Notes: generated from the sequence alone by a model not told the origin. A stretch of DNA of 64,000 nucleotides from Alkalicoccus daliensis (GCF_900103955.1 NZ_FNIL01000007.1:101651-165650); one strand, 5' to 3'; shown: positions 1 through 9,512, numbered from the stretch's first letter. Numbers and translations are program-made.

Positions 1-1
1 A

Positions 2-883
2 GATTCAACCTCGCTTCCGCTGATTGTAAGTAACCTCGTGAATATTGTGTCCGCAGATTTTTTCGGTATCGGCTTTGTGGAGTATGCGAGTTATATGATT
101 GTACCTAACTTTTTCTCTTTAGGTGCAAGCATTCTTGTACTGTATCTTTATTTTCGGAAGGATATTCCGCAGAATTATGATATGAGCATGTTAAAAGTAC
201 CTGCAGATGCTATTAAAGACCATAAGATGTTCCGCTTATCCTGGTTAGTTCTGGCACTGTTGTTAGTTGGTTATTTTGCAAGTGAGTTCATTTATATTGG
301 AAATCCTTTTGCAGAAGGTGAAATGAATTTTCCAGTTTCTTTTGTAGCAGGAGTTATAGCTGTTTTCTTTCTGCTCATGGCAAGAAGAAGTCCCGCCGTG
401 GAAACAATGCGAGTAATGAAAGGGGCGCCATGGGCGATTGTAGTATTTTCGATAGGGATGTATGTAGTAGTCTTCGGCCTGAGGAATGTGGGCCTGACAG
501 ATGTACTTGCAGTAGTCCTTCAGCAAGCAGCAGCACAGGGAATGTTTATCGGCACCCTTTCGATGGGTTTTATTGCAGCAATTCTTTCTTCAGGCATGAA
601 CAATATGCCTACAGTAATGATAAACGCACTTGCAATTGAAGATGCGAATCTTACCGGACCTATTAAAGATGCATTTATTTACGCGAATGTTATCGGTTCT
701 GACCTGGGACCGAAAATTACTCCCATCGGCTCTTTAGCAACACTGCTCTGGCTGTATGTGCTGCAGCAGAAAGGAATTAAAATTTCCTGGGGATACTACT
801 TCAAAGTAGGTATTATTCTTACGATTCCCACGTTATTCATCACATTAACAGGACTTTATTTATGGATGTTAATTATCGCATAA
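2..883 (+). CDS. arsB: Arsenite efflux permease ArsB-type, C-terminal 293 residues (5' end outside window)
   Basis: This is a multi-pass inner-membrane carrier of the ArsB/NhaD (IT) superfamily that would export arsenite or antimonite. The open frame enters from the left edge reading [20 protein letters not shown], a hallmark of ArsB in which [12 protein letters not shown] lies in the middle of the protein. A second conserved stretch, [17 protein letters not shown] followed by [20 protein letters not shown], matches the ArsB substrate-path region. At least seven hydrophobic segments are visible. ArsB proteins are about 430 residues, so roughly the first third is missing. The internal GTG at 38 is not the start. 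No ars regulator or reductase is visible, because upstream sequence is absent. The family call is confident; substrate specificity is inferred from homology. Confidence 0.88.
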   Translation, partial: DSTSLPLIVSNLVNIVSADFFGIGFVEYASYMIVPNFFSLGASILVLYLYFRKDIPQNYDMSMLKVPADAIKDHKMFRLSWLVLALLLVGYFASEFIYIGNPFAEGEMNFPVSFVAGVIAVFFLLMARRSPAVETMRVMKGAPWAIVVFSIGMYVVVFGLRNVGLTDVLAVVLQQAAAQGMFIGTLSMGFIAAILSSGMNNMPTVMINALAIEDANLTGPIKDAFIYANVIGSDLGPKITPIGSLATLLWLYVLQQKGIKISWGYYFKVGIILTIPTLFITLTGLYLWMLIIA

Positions 884-906
884 GCGCAGCTTGTTATTTC
901 AAGTCT

Positions 907-990
907 GCTGAGAGAATAACCTCCGGAAGCGTATTTTCACAGGCGTCAGCATAGAAACAAATATTTATACAAAGAACTTTTTCAACAGCC
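907..990 (+). repeat. Dispersed intergenic repeat, copy A (module 3 only, diverged)
   Basis: This stretch aligns with the 3' module shared by copies B, C, D and E: GCTGAGAGA, then CCTCCGGAAGCG, a CATAGAAAC/TTATAC stretch and the terminal CTTTTTCAACAGCCTG. It is the most diverged copy in the window. Its end lies 6 nt before the terminator at 997, the same arrangement seen for copies C, D and E. It has no coding potential. Confidence 0.65.
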
Positions 991-996
991 TGAGAA

Positions 997-1026
997 GATC
1001 CGGGGGAATGACTCCGGATCTTTTTT
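997..1026 (+). terminator. Intrinsic terminator downstream of arsB
   Basis: A GATCCGG / CCGGATC stem with a short loop is followed by TTTTTT. It lies 113 nt after the arsB stop, with repeat copy A inserted between stop and terminator. Confidence 0.85.
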
Positions 1027-1568
1027 AGCTTGTTTTTAGACAGGGATTTTTTAGGTGGGTATTCTGTCAATAATGGAGATTATCTGATCACTGTCAAAGG
1101 TGATCTGATTTTAGGAGCGGGTTTTTTGTTTTTAACAGCACTTTCTGTCAGCAGGGAGCACTTATCTGATTTTAAAGAAGCTGTTTTATCATTAATTTAT
1201 TCTAAATAGAGACTTATCTGTTAGTAATGATTTCTACAGAATTATTCCATATATTTTTGTCACGTCTGTCGATTATCTATTAATCAGAACAAATTTGAGT
1301 ATAGGATGCGGCACCTGCGATTTCTATTACTACACCTGACGCGGAGAAATTCTTCAGCTATCCCTCTCTTTCGTCCGGGATAATCAACACATCTGACTTT
1401 ACAGATTCTTTTTTATGCATATTTAAAAACTATATATCAGCAACATATTTTCAACAATTTCATAACTTTTTCAAAGACAGCGGTTACAGCCATTGTGCTA
1501 AAAAGAAGCCTCCTGTAATATTAATTCTTATGAATTGAAATCGATTTATTTAGAAAGGAAAGAATATA
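1027..1568. other. Intergenic region, no gene seen
   Basis: This AT-rich stretch before the gene at 1569 holds small imperfect hairpins (for example GATCAC / GTGATC at about 1086-1104) but no open frame with a ribosome binding site. A promoter for the downstream gene is expected here, but I could not choose one with confidence. Confidence 0.5.
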
Positions 1569-3095
1569 ATGACTGAACCACTATCTAGTTTAGCTTTTTT
1601 AAATCAGTTCTGGATTATCCTGTTATTTTTAATCCCTATCGTTCTAATTTCCAGAACTGTTGTAGCCGGCACCCGCTACTCTGCTATATTAATCGTAGTA
1701 ATTTTCGGACTGGCTATGGGATATATCCTTGAAGTAAGTGAGGTATCCAACCCAGGGTTGAATGACTTTCCGCTTGTTGGTTTTATGGCCCAGACCACAA
1801 TCATCGCCCTTGTAGCTTCGTTTTTTGTAGGGGGACAGGAGCTGCGGAAAATTCTCGGGAAGAAAGATCTGGAAGGCTCTGATATGGTTACTCCGTCTGA
1901 TGAGGAGATACTGCTCGGCACCAGCCGCACGCAATTTTTCTTTATTGTTCGTGCCTTTTTTATATTGCTCGGGGTGCAGGGATTAATCAGCCTGCTGCTT
2001 GGAACCAATCAGGGAGAGCTGAGTTCTTACTATCCGATTATTGCCTATATTGGCTTTATTGGGGCAGTAATTCTGATTGATAATAAAGCAGTTATTACGA
2101 ATAAGCACCTCTATTTGCGGAAAGGGCTGCTTGAACTGGTTTTAATTGTAGGAGTACTGCTTTTATCGTATTTTATTGCACAATTGATTGCGCCAATGAT
2201 TGCACTGCCGCAGATTTTCTTTGCCATGATGATATCTGCTGGTATCGGTGCTGTATTTTACCGGTGGGAATTTGGTCCAACGATGCGCTCGCTTCTTTTT
2301 GCGGGAATTCCTATCGTATTGGCTGCTAATTTTCTTGTCGGTGGTTCCCGGATTGGAGAAGCTTTTGAGATCCCAGGGGTTAACGCTGTGCTTGTTTACG
2401 GATTCTTTGGCCAGCTTCTCTGGATGTTCGGGGGAATCGCGCTTCTCATGTTTTTTGCTCGGACTACGAATGCGCGAAACCTTGCTCCGGGCATGGCAGG
2501 AGCCTTGTCTCATTCAGGACTGACCGGAGCATGTACAGCAGGTGATTTTGGGAAAATCGCTGCAAAAAGAGCGCCGATTATGATCAATGTTCCATTTTTT
2601 GGCCACATTTTTGTTTTTTCTGTGTTAGCAGTAAGCGCAGATCAGGGAAGTTTATGGATATGGCCGGCCCTGCTTATTGTTGCGGTAGGAGTTGGCCTCA
2701 CTATTTTGGCCTTAACAAATTTACGTAAGTCGAAGGGAGAAGATCGAAAAGAAGTGACTGCTTTAATGCAGTTTTCCTTTGGCTGGCAGCTATGTGCAGT
2801 GTTTGGAGGTTTAGCTTTTCTGAGTATGAGTTCTCTTGCCATTGACTATGCTGCGATGGCCCAGGCTTCCGCTATCTCGCACTTCGGGTTATTTGCTGCA
2901 ATTCAGGAAGGAATGTTTGGTTCAGATGCAGCGCTGCTTATTCCGTTTGTTTTTTCTATGCCATTTCTGGTGCATCCGCTTGTGTTTTTCATGTTTGGAA
3001 GAGCAATGGAAAACAATGGAGACATGCCGGTGATTCCGGTTTATATTATGGCAGGAGCGGGTCTGTTAGGGATCTTAGCTGCACTGTTTATTTAA
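1569..3095 (+). CDS. Unrecognised polytopic membrane protein, probable transporter (508 aa)
   Basis: The product is very hydrophobic, with about 12-14 predicted membrane segments and no signal peptide other than the first helix. I do not recognise the family. A polar loop follows helix 3 (residues about 95-115, GKKDLEGSDMVTPSDEE). A conserved-looking glycine-rich stretch, SHSGLTGACTAGDFGK at about 315-330, interrupts a helix and could be a substrate- or ion-binding re-entrant loop. The ATG at 1569 follows AAAGGAAAG with normal spacing. It is a single-gene unit closed by the terminator at 3105. Its neighbours are an arsenite pump and a dicarboxylate carrier, so a cation-coupled solute carrier is a reasonable inference, but no function is assigned. 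Confidence 0.8.
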   Translation: MTEPLSSLAFLNQFWIILLFLIPIVLISRTVVAGTRYSAILIVVIFGLAMGYILEVSEVSNPGLNDFPLVGFMAQTTIIALVASFFVGGQELRKILGKKDLEGSDMVTPSDEEILLGTSRTQFFFIVRAFFILLGVQGLISLLLGTNQGELSSYYPIIAYIGFIGAVILIDNKAVITNKHLYLRKGLLELVLIVGVLLLSYFIAQLIAPMIALPQIFFAMMISAGIGAVFYRWEFGPTMRSLLFAGIPIVLAANFLVGGSRIGEAFEIPGVNAVLVYGFFGQLLWMFGGIALLMFFARTTNARNLAPGMAGALSHSGLTGACTAGDFGKIAAKRAPIMINVPFFGHIFVFSVLAVSADQGSLWIWPALLIVAVGVGLTILALTNLRKSKGEDRKEVTALMQFSFGWQLCAVFGGLAFLSMSSLAIDYAAMAQASAISHFGLFAAIQEGMFGSDAALLIPFVFSMPFLVHPLVFFMFGRAMENNGDMPVIPVYIMAGAGLLGILAALFI

Positions 3096-3104
3096 ATAAT
3101 TATG

Positions 3105-3146
3105 AAAGGAATGCTGATTGTTCATGTAAATCAGCATTCCTTTTTT
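3105..3146 (+). terminator. Intrinsic terminator after the 508-aa membrane protein gene
   Basis: A 15-bp stem (AAAGGAATGCTGATT with its complement) has a 9-nt loop and ends in TTTTTT. It sits 10 nt past the stop codon. Confidence 0.93.
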
Positions 3147-3307
3147 ACATTCTGCAAGTATGAAACTTTAATAATCAAAAAGTACTGATGTTTTCTTTAG
3201 AGTTGAAAGTGAGTTACAGGAGAGAGCTCTTCCTGCAGCGAAAAGCATCTTCCGAACTCGAAATTTCAAATTAATATGACAGCCTTGTAATTTTAAAATA
3301 CAACAAA

Positions 3308-3322
3308 ATAAAAACGCTTACG
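3308..3322 (+). promoter_or_regulatory. cre-like site upstream of the dicarboxylate carrier gene
   Basis: ATAAAAACGCTTACG matches the CcpA operator consensus WTGNAANCGNWNNCW except for A in place of G at position 3 and G in place of W at the last position. It lies about 60 nt before the start of a C4-dicarboxylate carrier, a class often under carbon catabolite control. No promoter was fixed with confidence, so this is only a candidate. Confidence 0.35.
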
Positions 3323-3383
3323 AAACCTCCATCCGTGGTATTAGGTAGGGAAAGCAATTTTAGTGAAAAGGAGAGGAGAGACT

Positions 3384-5054
3384 ATGGCTTATATGAAGCA
3401 AATGTGGCAGAAAGCCTGGGAAAGCCATGATCGTGTCAAGGAGCTGCTTCTGTTCCAAAGCAGAGTCGGCGGTGGAAAAGATGACAGCGAAAGTGAGCGA
3501 AGAATGGCAACTACTTCAGGAAAAATGACAGGAACCTACCGTCAGCCCTCTCCAGATGGAAGAGATTTCACACGAAAGCAGCTGGTCGGATTAATCTTAG
3601 GACCGTTATTATTCTTCGTTATTTATTTCTTTTTTCAGCCGGAAGGACTTCCTGTTGAAGCCAGAGGGGTGCTTGCCGGCACAGCCTGGATCGCTACATG
3701 GTGGATTACAGAAGCAATACCTATTCCCGCAACATCACTGCTTCCAGTGATTTTATTTCCACTGGCGGCGAATCTGGGGACGGGGGACGTCACTTCAAAT
3801 TACGGAGATGGAATTGTATTCTTATTTCTTGGTGGGTTTATCATTGCACTTGCATTGGAGCGGTGGAATTTACATAAACGGATCGCTCTGAATATCATCT
3901 ACTTTGTCGGAACAAGCACAAATCGAATAATGCTCGGATTTATGCTTGCCACAGGTTTTCTTTCCATGTGGATATCCAATACTGCAACAGCCATGATGAT
4001 GGTGCCGATTGGAACAGCAATTATTTATCAGCTTTCCGCCCTGGTAAATGATGACACGATAAAAGATGCGGAAGAACAAAAAGATAAATTCGCGAAGAGT
4101 TTAATGATCGCTATTGCCTTCTCCGCTTCTATTGGGGGTCTTGGCACTATTATCGGAACGCCGCCGAATACTATTCTTGCTGGACAGCTGCGGGAGATAT
4201 TTGATATTGACCTGGCTTTTGCCCAATGGATGATGTTTGGAGTTCCACTGGCAGTATTATTAATTTTTATTGCCTGGATTTACTTGATTAAATTTGCATT
4301 TCCGTTAAAAATGAAAGAAATACCAGGAGGAAGAGAAGTAATTTTTAACGAAAGAAAAGCACTGGGAAAGATGACAGGAGATGAAAAGTTAGTATCTCTT
4401 GTTTTCGGCCTTACTGCTTTAGCCTGGATTTTGCGAGTGTATGTACTGCAGGAATATATTAACCCAAATATTGATGATACATTAATTGCTATCACAGGCG
4501 CAGTGGTATTGTTTTTAATTCCGTCTACACAATACCAGGGAGCAAAACTGATGAACTGGGATACTGCGAAAAATGTTCCCTGGGGGATATTGATTCTCTT
4601 CGGCGGCGGTCTTGCTATCGCGGGTGGGTTTTCAGAAACAGGTCTGGATACCTGGCTTGGGGAGCAGTTATCTGTGCTTGCAGGCGTACATTTTATTATT
4701 TTAGTGCTGAGCGTTACGCTGATGGTAACATTTCTAACAGAAATTACCTCTAATACGGCTTCCGCCACGATGCTTATGCCGATCATGGCCTCACTTGCCT
4801 ACGCTATAGATGTACATCCGTTAACGATGATGGTACCGGCAGCAGTTGCTGCTTCCTGTGCCTTTATGCTTCCGGTAGCTACTCCGCCGAATGCGGTAGT
4901 ATTCGGTTCAGGGTATTTAAAAATGATTGATATGATCAAGGCAGGATTCTGGATGAATTTGATTTCGATAGCAATGATAACCTTATTCGTAGTACTCCTG
5001 CTGCCGGTCGTTTTTGGAATTGATTTAACAAGTTTCCCATCTGGGTTGGAATAA
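3384..5054 (+). CDS. DASS/SLC13-family sodium:dicarboxylate symporter (SdcS-like)
   Basis: This is a secondary transporter of the divalent anion:Na+ symporter family, expected to take up succinate, malate or fumarate with sodium. Both diagnostic SNT motifs are present: SNTATAMMMVPIG in the first half and TSNTASATMLMPI in the second, each at an inverted-repeat hairpin tip that binds Na+ and the carboxylate. WWITEAIPIPATSLLP and GTPPNTILAG are further family blocks. The mature carrier is preceded by about 65 polar, charged residues that most DASS proteins lack. The frame is open from a GTG at 3363, but AAGGAGAGGAG at 3368-3378 is ideally placed for the ATG at 3384, which I use (556 aa). A near-cre site lies upstream. 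Confidence 0.88.
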   Translation: MAYMKQMWQKAWESHDRVKELLLFQSRVGGGKDDSESERRMATTSGKMTGTYRQPSPDGRDFTRKQLVGLILGPLLFFVIYFFFQPEGLPVEARGVLAGTAWIATWWITEAIPIPATSLLPVILFPLAANLGTGDVTSNYGDGIVFLFLGGFIIALALERWNLHKRIALNIIYFVGTSTNRIMLGFMLATGFLSMWISNTATAMMMVPIGTAIIYQLSALVNDDTIKDAEEQKDKFAKSLMIAIAFSASIGGLGTIIGTPPNTILAGQLREIFDIDLAFAQWMMFGVPLAVLLIFIAWIYLIKFAFPLKMKEIPGGREVIFNERKALGKMTGDEKLVSLVFGLTALAWILRVYVLQEYINPNIDDTLIAITGAVVLFLIPSTQYQGAKLMNWDTAKNVPWGILILFGGGLAIAGGFSETGLDTWLGEQLSVLAGVHFIILVLSVTLMVTFLTEITSNTASATMLMPIMASLAYAIDVHPLTMMVPAAVAASCAFMLPVATPPNAVVFGSGYLKMIDMIKAGFWMNLISIAMITLFVVLLLPVVFGIDLTSFPSGLE

Positions 5055-5101
5055 AAGAATATTAAAATGAATGCAGCATTATGAATGAAAGGGGACTGCG
5101 T

Positions 5102-5719
5102 ATGGGCTCGGCTTCACCGGAAATCACGGGAGTTATTCTTGCCGGCGGAAAATCAAGCCGTATGGGAGAAAATAAAGCGCTTCTGCCTTTGGGAAATAAG
5201 AGTGCAGTAGAACATGTTGTAGATAAAATAAGGCCACAGGCTGAGGAGCTCCTTCTCATTTCAAATGAGCCGGAAGTCTTTTCCTATCTGGAAATAAACA
5301 CAGCCGCTGATCTGCGTCCTTTTGAAGGACCGCTGGCGGGGATAGAAGCAGCAATGACAGCAGTAGATTCCGAATGGTATCTTATTGCTGCCTGTGATAT
5401 GCCTTTAATACAGAAAAGCGTTATCGAATATTTATGCAATGTATCCAATAAGACTCAAAGCAATGCTGTTATCCCTGAAATTCAGGGAAAACAGCATCCG
5501 CTCCTCGCGCTGTACCACCGGGATTGTCTGCCTGCTATTTCAGCCGTTCTGGATGCACAGAAACGCGCGATTAAATCGATGCTCGACAGCGTAACTTTTG
5601 ACACTGTGACTGAGCACGATATGATAGAGGCAGGAATTTCAGAATCGGAGATTGTTTCCTCTTTTTATAATATGAACCGTCCTGCGGAATATCAGGAAAT
5701 AATGAAACGGTTTTCTTAA
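5102..5719 (+). CDS. mobA: Molybdenum cofactor guanylyltransferase
   Basis: The enzyme attaches GMP to molybdopterin, giving the guanine dinucleotide form used by molybdoenzymes such as formate dehydrogenase or nitrate reductase. GVILAGGKSSRMGENKALLP near the N-terminus is the nucleotide-binding signature of the MobA/GlmU/CobY fold. DLRPFEGPLAGIEAA and the AACDMPL metal-binding aspartate follow. The length (205 aa) is typical. GAAAGGGGAC at 5087-5096 fits the ATG at 5102 better than the upstream ATG at 5081, which has no ribosome binding site. The gene stands alone, without other moa/moe genes in view, and is followed 36 nt later by a Nudix gene. Confidence 0.9.
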   Translation: MGSASPEITGVILAGGKSSRMGENKALLPLGNKSAVEHVVDKIRPQAEELLLISNEPEVFSYLEINTAADLRPFEGPLAGIEAAMTAVDSEWYLIAACDMPLIQKSVIEYLCNVSNKTQSNAVIPEIQGKQHPLLALYHRDCLPAISAVLDAQKRAIKSMLDSVTFDTVTEHDMIEAGISESEIVSSFYNMNRPAEYQEIMKRFS

Positions 5720-5755
5720 AAGGAGGAAGATCGGAAGTACACGGAGGTATTGGCG

Positions 5756-6247
5756 ATGAAAGAACAGGTTTTTCAGGATTATTATCACAATCAGGTTCGT
5801 TTTTCAGCAGCAGACCATCCCTATTCCCGGGAGCCAAAACATGTGTGGGTTGTGTGCAGGTATAAAAAAGATTGGCTGTTAACGAAACACCCGTCCCGGG
5901 GAATTGAATTTCCAGGAGGCAAGGTGGAAATCGGGGAAACTGCGCAGGAAGCGGCGGAGCGCGAAGTCTATGAAGAAACTGGCGGGGTAGCGGAGCGCCT
6001 TCATTATATCGGTCAGTATAAGGTAGCAGGTAAATCGGAGACAGTAATAAAAAATGTTTATTTTGCTGAGATACGAAAGATTGAAGACAAGAATTCTTAT
6101 CACGAAACACTGGGTCCTGTATTAATGCGGAACCTTCCTTCAAAGTTAAAATCCAGCAGCGAGTACAGTTTTATTATGAAGGATGAAGTACTGCCCCTCA
6201 GTTTGAAAGAAATAGATCGGCGTTTTTTTAACATTACTCCGTATTGA
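5756..6247 (+). CDS. ytkD: Nudix hydrolase, YtkD-type (8-oxo-dGTP/nucleoside triphosphatase)
   Basis: The product is a small cytosolic nucleotide-sanitising hydrolase. The Nudix box GX5EX7REUXEEXGU is complete: GGKVEIGETAQEAAEREVYE followed by ETGG. The flanks (FQDYYHNQVRF at the N-terminus and EYSFIMKDEVLPL at the C-terminus) resemble Bacillus YtkD, which hydrolyses 8-oxo-dGTP and protects DNA from oxidative mutagenesis. ACGGAGG at 5741-5747 is 8 nt before the ATG at 5756; a TTG at 5750 is too close. It probably shares a transcript with mobA. No terminator was seen between it and the metK leader promoter. Confidence 0.87.
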   Translation: MKEQVFQDYYHNQVRFSAADHPYSREPKHVWVVCRYKKDWLLTKHPSRGIEFPGGKVEIGETAQEAAEREVYEETGGVAERLHYIGQYKVAGKSETVIKNVYFAEIRKIEDKNSYHETLGPVLMRNLPSKLKSSSEYSFIMKDEVLPLSLKEIDRRFFNITPY

Positions 6248-6307
6248 TGCATGGGTGCGGCGCATCAGCTGTTATTTAGATATTTTTAATATTGCAGGGA
6301 GATTGAG

Positions 6308-6336
6308 TTGACATACAGGAGTAAGTTGGGTATCAT
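6308..6336 (+). promoter_or_regulatory. Sigma-A promoter of the metK leader
   Basis: A perfect -35 TTGACA (6308-6313) and -10 TATCAT (6331-6336) are separated by 17 nt. Transcription would start just ahead of the S-box aptamer. Confidence 0.85.
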
Positions 6337-6350
6337 TCTCAAAAGCGGAT

Positions 6351-6472
6351 ACTCTTATCCCGAGCTGGCGGAGGGACAGGCCCGACGAAGCCCGGCAACC
6401 ATCATCTGTAATAAAAAGATGAACGGTGCCAACCTGCAAGGTCACAATTGTACCTTGACTGATAAGAGGTGA
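6351..6472 (+). promoter_or_regulatory. SAM-I (S-box) riboswitch aptamer before metK
   Basis: The P1 stem is CTCTTATC (6352-6359) with GATAAGAG (6461-6468). The conserved core is visible: GAGCTGGCGGAGGGA, AGGCCCGACGAAGCCCGGCA and the GGTGCCAA junction, with an AAGGT / ACCTT helix near the end. When S-adenosylmethionine is bound, the aptamer would leave the downstream terminator free and switch off metK, giving end-product control of SAM synthesis. Confidence 0.97.
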
Positions 6473-6486
6473 AAGGAAACGTTTGA

Positions 6487-6516
6487 AACCTTCTCCTCTC
6501 GCGGAGAAGGTTTTTT
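6487..6516 (+). terminator. Regulatory terminator of the S-box leader
   Basis: AACCTTCTCC pairs with GGAGAAGGTT, followed by TTTTTT, starting 14 nt after the aptamer. Its 5' arm region (GAAAGG...AAACC) can pair with aptamer sequence as the antiterminator in the absence of SAM. Confidence 0.93.
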
Positions 6517-6625
6517 GTTGTTTTATCAGTAAAAATGTTTTTACCGTTAGGACAACATCACCACCATCTTAAGAAATAACGATGGGAGAATGAGTGCCGT
6601 AATTTGTAAGAGGAGGATTCCTATC

Positions 6626-7837
6626 ATGGCAAGTATTACTCGATTGTTTACATCCGAGTCAGTAACAGAAGGACACCCGGATAAAATTTGTGATCAGATT
6701 TCTGATTCTATTCTAGATGAAATAATGAAACAGGACCCAAATGCCCGAGTGGCTTGTGAAACATCTGTAAACACTGGTCTTGTACTCGTAGCTGGAGAAA
6801 TATCAACATCCACCTATGTAGATATTCCGAAAGTGGTACGGGAAACACTGAAGGAAATAGGGTACGTTCGTGCAAAATATGGTTTTGATTATGAAACCTG
6901 TGCTGTTCTTACTTCTATAGATGAACAGTCTGCCGATATTGCGCAGGGTGTTGATAAAGCGTTAGAAGCAAGAGAAGGAAACATGTCTGATGAAGAAATT
7001 GATGAAATTGGTGCTGGAGACCAGGGGCTTATGTTTGGCTATGCAGATAACCAGACGCCTGAATTAATGCCGCTGCCAATTTCTTTATCTCATAAGCTCG
7101 CCCGCCGTCTTTCTGAAGTAAGAAAGAATGGGACGATTGAATATCTTCGTCCGGACGGAAAAGTACAGGTCACCGTGGAATATGATGAAAATCAAAATCC
7201 TCTCAGAGTGGACACGATCGTGATTTCAGCGCAGCACCACGCAGAAATTGAACTGGAGCAGATTAAAAAAGATCTTCATGAACACGTAATTAATCCAGTA
7301 GTTCCTGCCGAACTTTTAGATGATAAAACGAAATATTTCATTAACCCTACCGGCCGTTTTGTTATTGGAGGACCGCAGGGAGATGCTGGACTTACAGGAC
7401 GTAAAATTATTGTAGACACTTACGGCGGATACGCTCGTCACGGCGGCGGTGCTTTCTCCGGCAAGGATGCGACAAAAGTAGACCGTTCTGCGGCTTATGC
7501 AGCCCGTTACGTTGCTAAAAATATCGTTGCTTCAGGTCTCGCTGACCGCTGTGAAGTACAGCTTGCCTATGCAATCGGTGTAGCACAGCCTGTGTCGATC
7601 GCAGTAGATACGTTTGATACCGGAAAAGTTTCGGAAGAAGTTCTCGTACAAGTAGTACGGAATAACTTCGATCTCCGACCAGCAGGAATCATTAAAATGC
7701 TTGATCTGCGCCGGCCGATTTATAAACAAACCGCAGCATATGGTCACTTCGGCCGTACAGATATTCAGCTGCCATGGGAAAAGACAGATAAAGCAGAAAC
7801 ATTGGAAGCAGAAGCAATGCAGCTCAGCGGTAAATAA
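6626..7837 (+). CDS. metK: S-adenosylmethionine synthetase
   Basis: The enzyme makes SAM from methionine and ATP in the cytosol. [19 protein letters not shown] opens the protein, [12 protein letters not shown] and [20 protein letters not shown] are the MetK signatures, and the length (403 aa) is standard. The longest frame begins at 6590, but AAGAGGAGG at 6608-6616 is placed for the ATG at 6626, and the family begins immediately before RLFTSES. Expression is controlled by the SAM-I riboswitch in its leader. The gene closes at a strong hairpin shared with the convergent opuD gene. Confidence 0.97.
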   Translation: MASITRLFTSESVTEGHPDKICDQISDSILDEIMKQDPNARVACETSVNTGLVLVAGEISTSTYVDIPKVVRETLKEIGYVRAKYGFDYETCAVLTSIDEQSADIAQGVDKALEAREGNMSDEEIDEIGAGDQGLMFGYADNQTPELMPLPISLSHKLARRLSEVRKNGTIEYLRPDGKVQVTVEYDENQNPLRVDTIVISAQHHAEIELEQIKKDLHEHVINPVVPAELLDDKTKYFINPTGRFVIGGPQGDAGLTGRKIIVDTYGGYARHGGGAFSGKDATKVDRSAAYAARYVAKNIVASGLADRCEVQLAYAIGVAQPVSIAVDTFDTGKVSEEVLVQVVRNNFDLRPAGIIKMLDLRRPIYKQTAAYGHFGRTDIQLPWEKTDKAETLEAEAMQLSGK

Positions 7838-7842
7838 ATTCG

Positions 7843-7876
7843 AAAGCCTCCTGGAATTCACTCCAGGAGGCTTTTC
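7843..7876. terminator. Bidirectional terminator between metK and opuD
   Basis: AAAGCCTCCTGGA pairs with TCCAGGAGGCTTT, with T-rich ends on both strands. It lies between the convergent stops and would serve both genes. Confidence 0.92.
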
Positions 7877-7878
7877 TA

Positions 7879-9411
7879 TTATTGTTCTCCTTTTTCTTTT
7901 GTGCCAAGCGCTTCCTGCCGGTAACCTTCCTTCAGCGACATATGAATCGCCGCAAGCATGATTAGTATGAGAATGGTGAAAGGAAGTGCAATTGTTATCG
8001 CCAGTGACTGCAGACCTTCAATTCCGCCGCTTAACAGCAATGCAGCAGCAATAGAGGATATCAACAGGCCCCAGACAATTAGATATACTTTTGGAGGATC
8101 CAGGTCACCCCTTGAAGAAAATACACCAAGCACATAAGTTGCTGAATTTGCGGAAGTGATAAAAAATACTGTAATTAAAAGCAGTCCCAAAATACTTAAA
8201 AGAAAGCCGAACGGAAAGGTTTCCAAGATAAGAAACAGTCCTACTTCCGGGGAACTGCTCACTACTTCTGCCAATCCTGCTTCTTCTGTCATATCCAGAT
8301 AAATACCCGTGCCTCCAAAAGCCACAAACCAAAGAGCGGAAACCACGGTAGGGACAAGGAGCACACCGAATATAAACTCCTGCACCGTTCTTCCTTTTGA
8401 GACACGGGCAATGAAAGTACCTACAAAGGGACTCCATGAAATTAACCAGGCCCAATAAAAAAATGTCCATTCTCCCACCCAATCGTTATCAGTGTAGGGA
8501 GTAGTATAAAAAGACAGGGAAACAAAGCTGCTGATATAAGCGCCGACCGTTTTCGTAAAGTGTTCCATAATAAATAAAGTTGGACCAAGTATGAAAGCGG
8601 CAGCTAACAGAACACCCGCCAAAGCCAGGTTCCCAATACTTAAATATTTCATGCCTCTGTTTATGCCTGTTAATACAGAGGTAATAAAAACAATGGTAAC
8701 GAGAAGTATTATAGTCATCTGCAGAAAGTTTGTATTTTCCCAGTTCATTACTTCTGAGAGACCTCCGCCGACCTGCATCGTGCTCAGACCGAGAGAAGTC
8801 GCAATACCAACCACTGTGCTTATTACTGCAATAACATCTATCCACTTTCCTGTGGAACCATATATCTTGTCGCCGATAATTGGATAAAAAATAGAGCTGA
8901 TTAATCCAGGAAGATTTTTGCGGAATTTCGCAATTGCCAGGCCGAGAGCAATGATGGCGTAAATGGCCCACGGATGGATGCCCCAATGGAAGACACCATA
9001 AAGAAGGCCAGTTTCAGCAGCCTCCTGAGTGCCCGGCTCAATACCGTTTGGAGGATTTACAAAGTGAGACATCGGTTCTGCGACACCCCAGAAGACCAGG
9101 CCGACACCCATTCCCGCTGCAAAAAGCATTCCAATCCAGGCAAAATATGAATATTCGGGTTTATCATTCTTATCTCCAAGTTTTACGAAGCGGTAGGGAC
9201 CGAGACCTAAATAAAAACAGAATGCCACAAATACGGCAGTAGACATAACATAAAACCAGCCAAATGTATCTATCACTGTTTCTAGCGCAGCATTCATTAT
9301 TTGTTCCATATTAGCTGGAAATACAAAGCCCCAGAAAGCGATTATCAGTGAAATTAATCCCGATACGGCAAACACTAATCCGATACCGGCATTTTGTAAT
9401 TTAGTCTTCAC
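7879..9411 (-). CDS. opuD: BCCT-family glycine betaine transporter (OpuD-like)
   Basis: This is an ion-coupled carrier for glycine betaine or related trimethylammonium osmolytes, with 12 membrane helices and 510 aa. The BCCT glycine-rich motif GMGVGLVFWGVAEPMSHF and the tryptophan box FYWAWLISWSPFVGTFIARV are both complete. Start is a GTG with GAGGAGG 8 nt upstream; the N-terminus runs straight into helix 1. In B. subtilis opuD is near ytfP in the same wider region. It would support osmoprotection, consistent with a halotolerant host. The exact substrate (betaine, choline or carnitine) cannot be told from the motifs alone. Confidence 0.93.
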   Translation of the reverse strand: MKTKLQNAGIGLVFAVSGLISLIIAFWGFVFPANMEQIMNAALETVIDTFGWFYVMSTAVFVAFCFYLGLGPYRFVKLGDKNDKPEYSYFAWIGMLFAAGMGVGLVFWGVAEPMSHFVNPPNGIEPGTQEAAETGLLYGVFHWGIHPWAIYAIIALGLAIAKFRKNLPGLISSIFYPIIGDKIYGSTGKWIDVIAVISTVVGIATSLGLSTMQVGGGLSEVMNWENTNFLQMTIILLVTIVFITSVLTGINRGMKYLSIGNLALAGVLLAAAFILGPTLFIMEHFTKTVGAYISSFVSLSFYTTPYTDNDWVGEWTFFYWAWLISWSPFVGTFIARVSKGRTVQEFIFGVLLVPTVVSALWFVAFGGTGIYLDMTEEAGLAEVVSSSPEVGLFLILETFPFGFLLSILGLLLITVFFITSANSATYVLGVFSSRGDLDPPKVYLIVWGLLISSIAAALLLSGGIEGLQSLAITIALPFTILILIMLAAIHMSLKEGYRQEALGTKEKGEQ

Positions 9412-9512
9412 ACAGGCTGCCTCCTCTATTACGATATCTGCTGAAACAATGATGATGTGTAAGATCGTGGTATTTATAAAAATGGAAGTGTTTTATTAAA
9501 TATGTCCAATGT

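Noticed and set aside
3363..3383. GTG start at 3363 for the dicarboxylate carrier
   Set aside because: The added codons are the Shine-Dalgarno sequence of the ATG at 3384.
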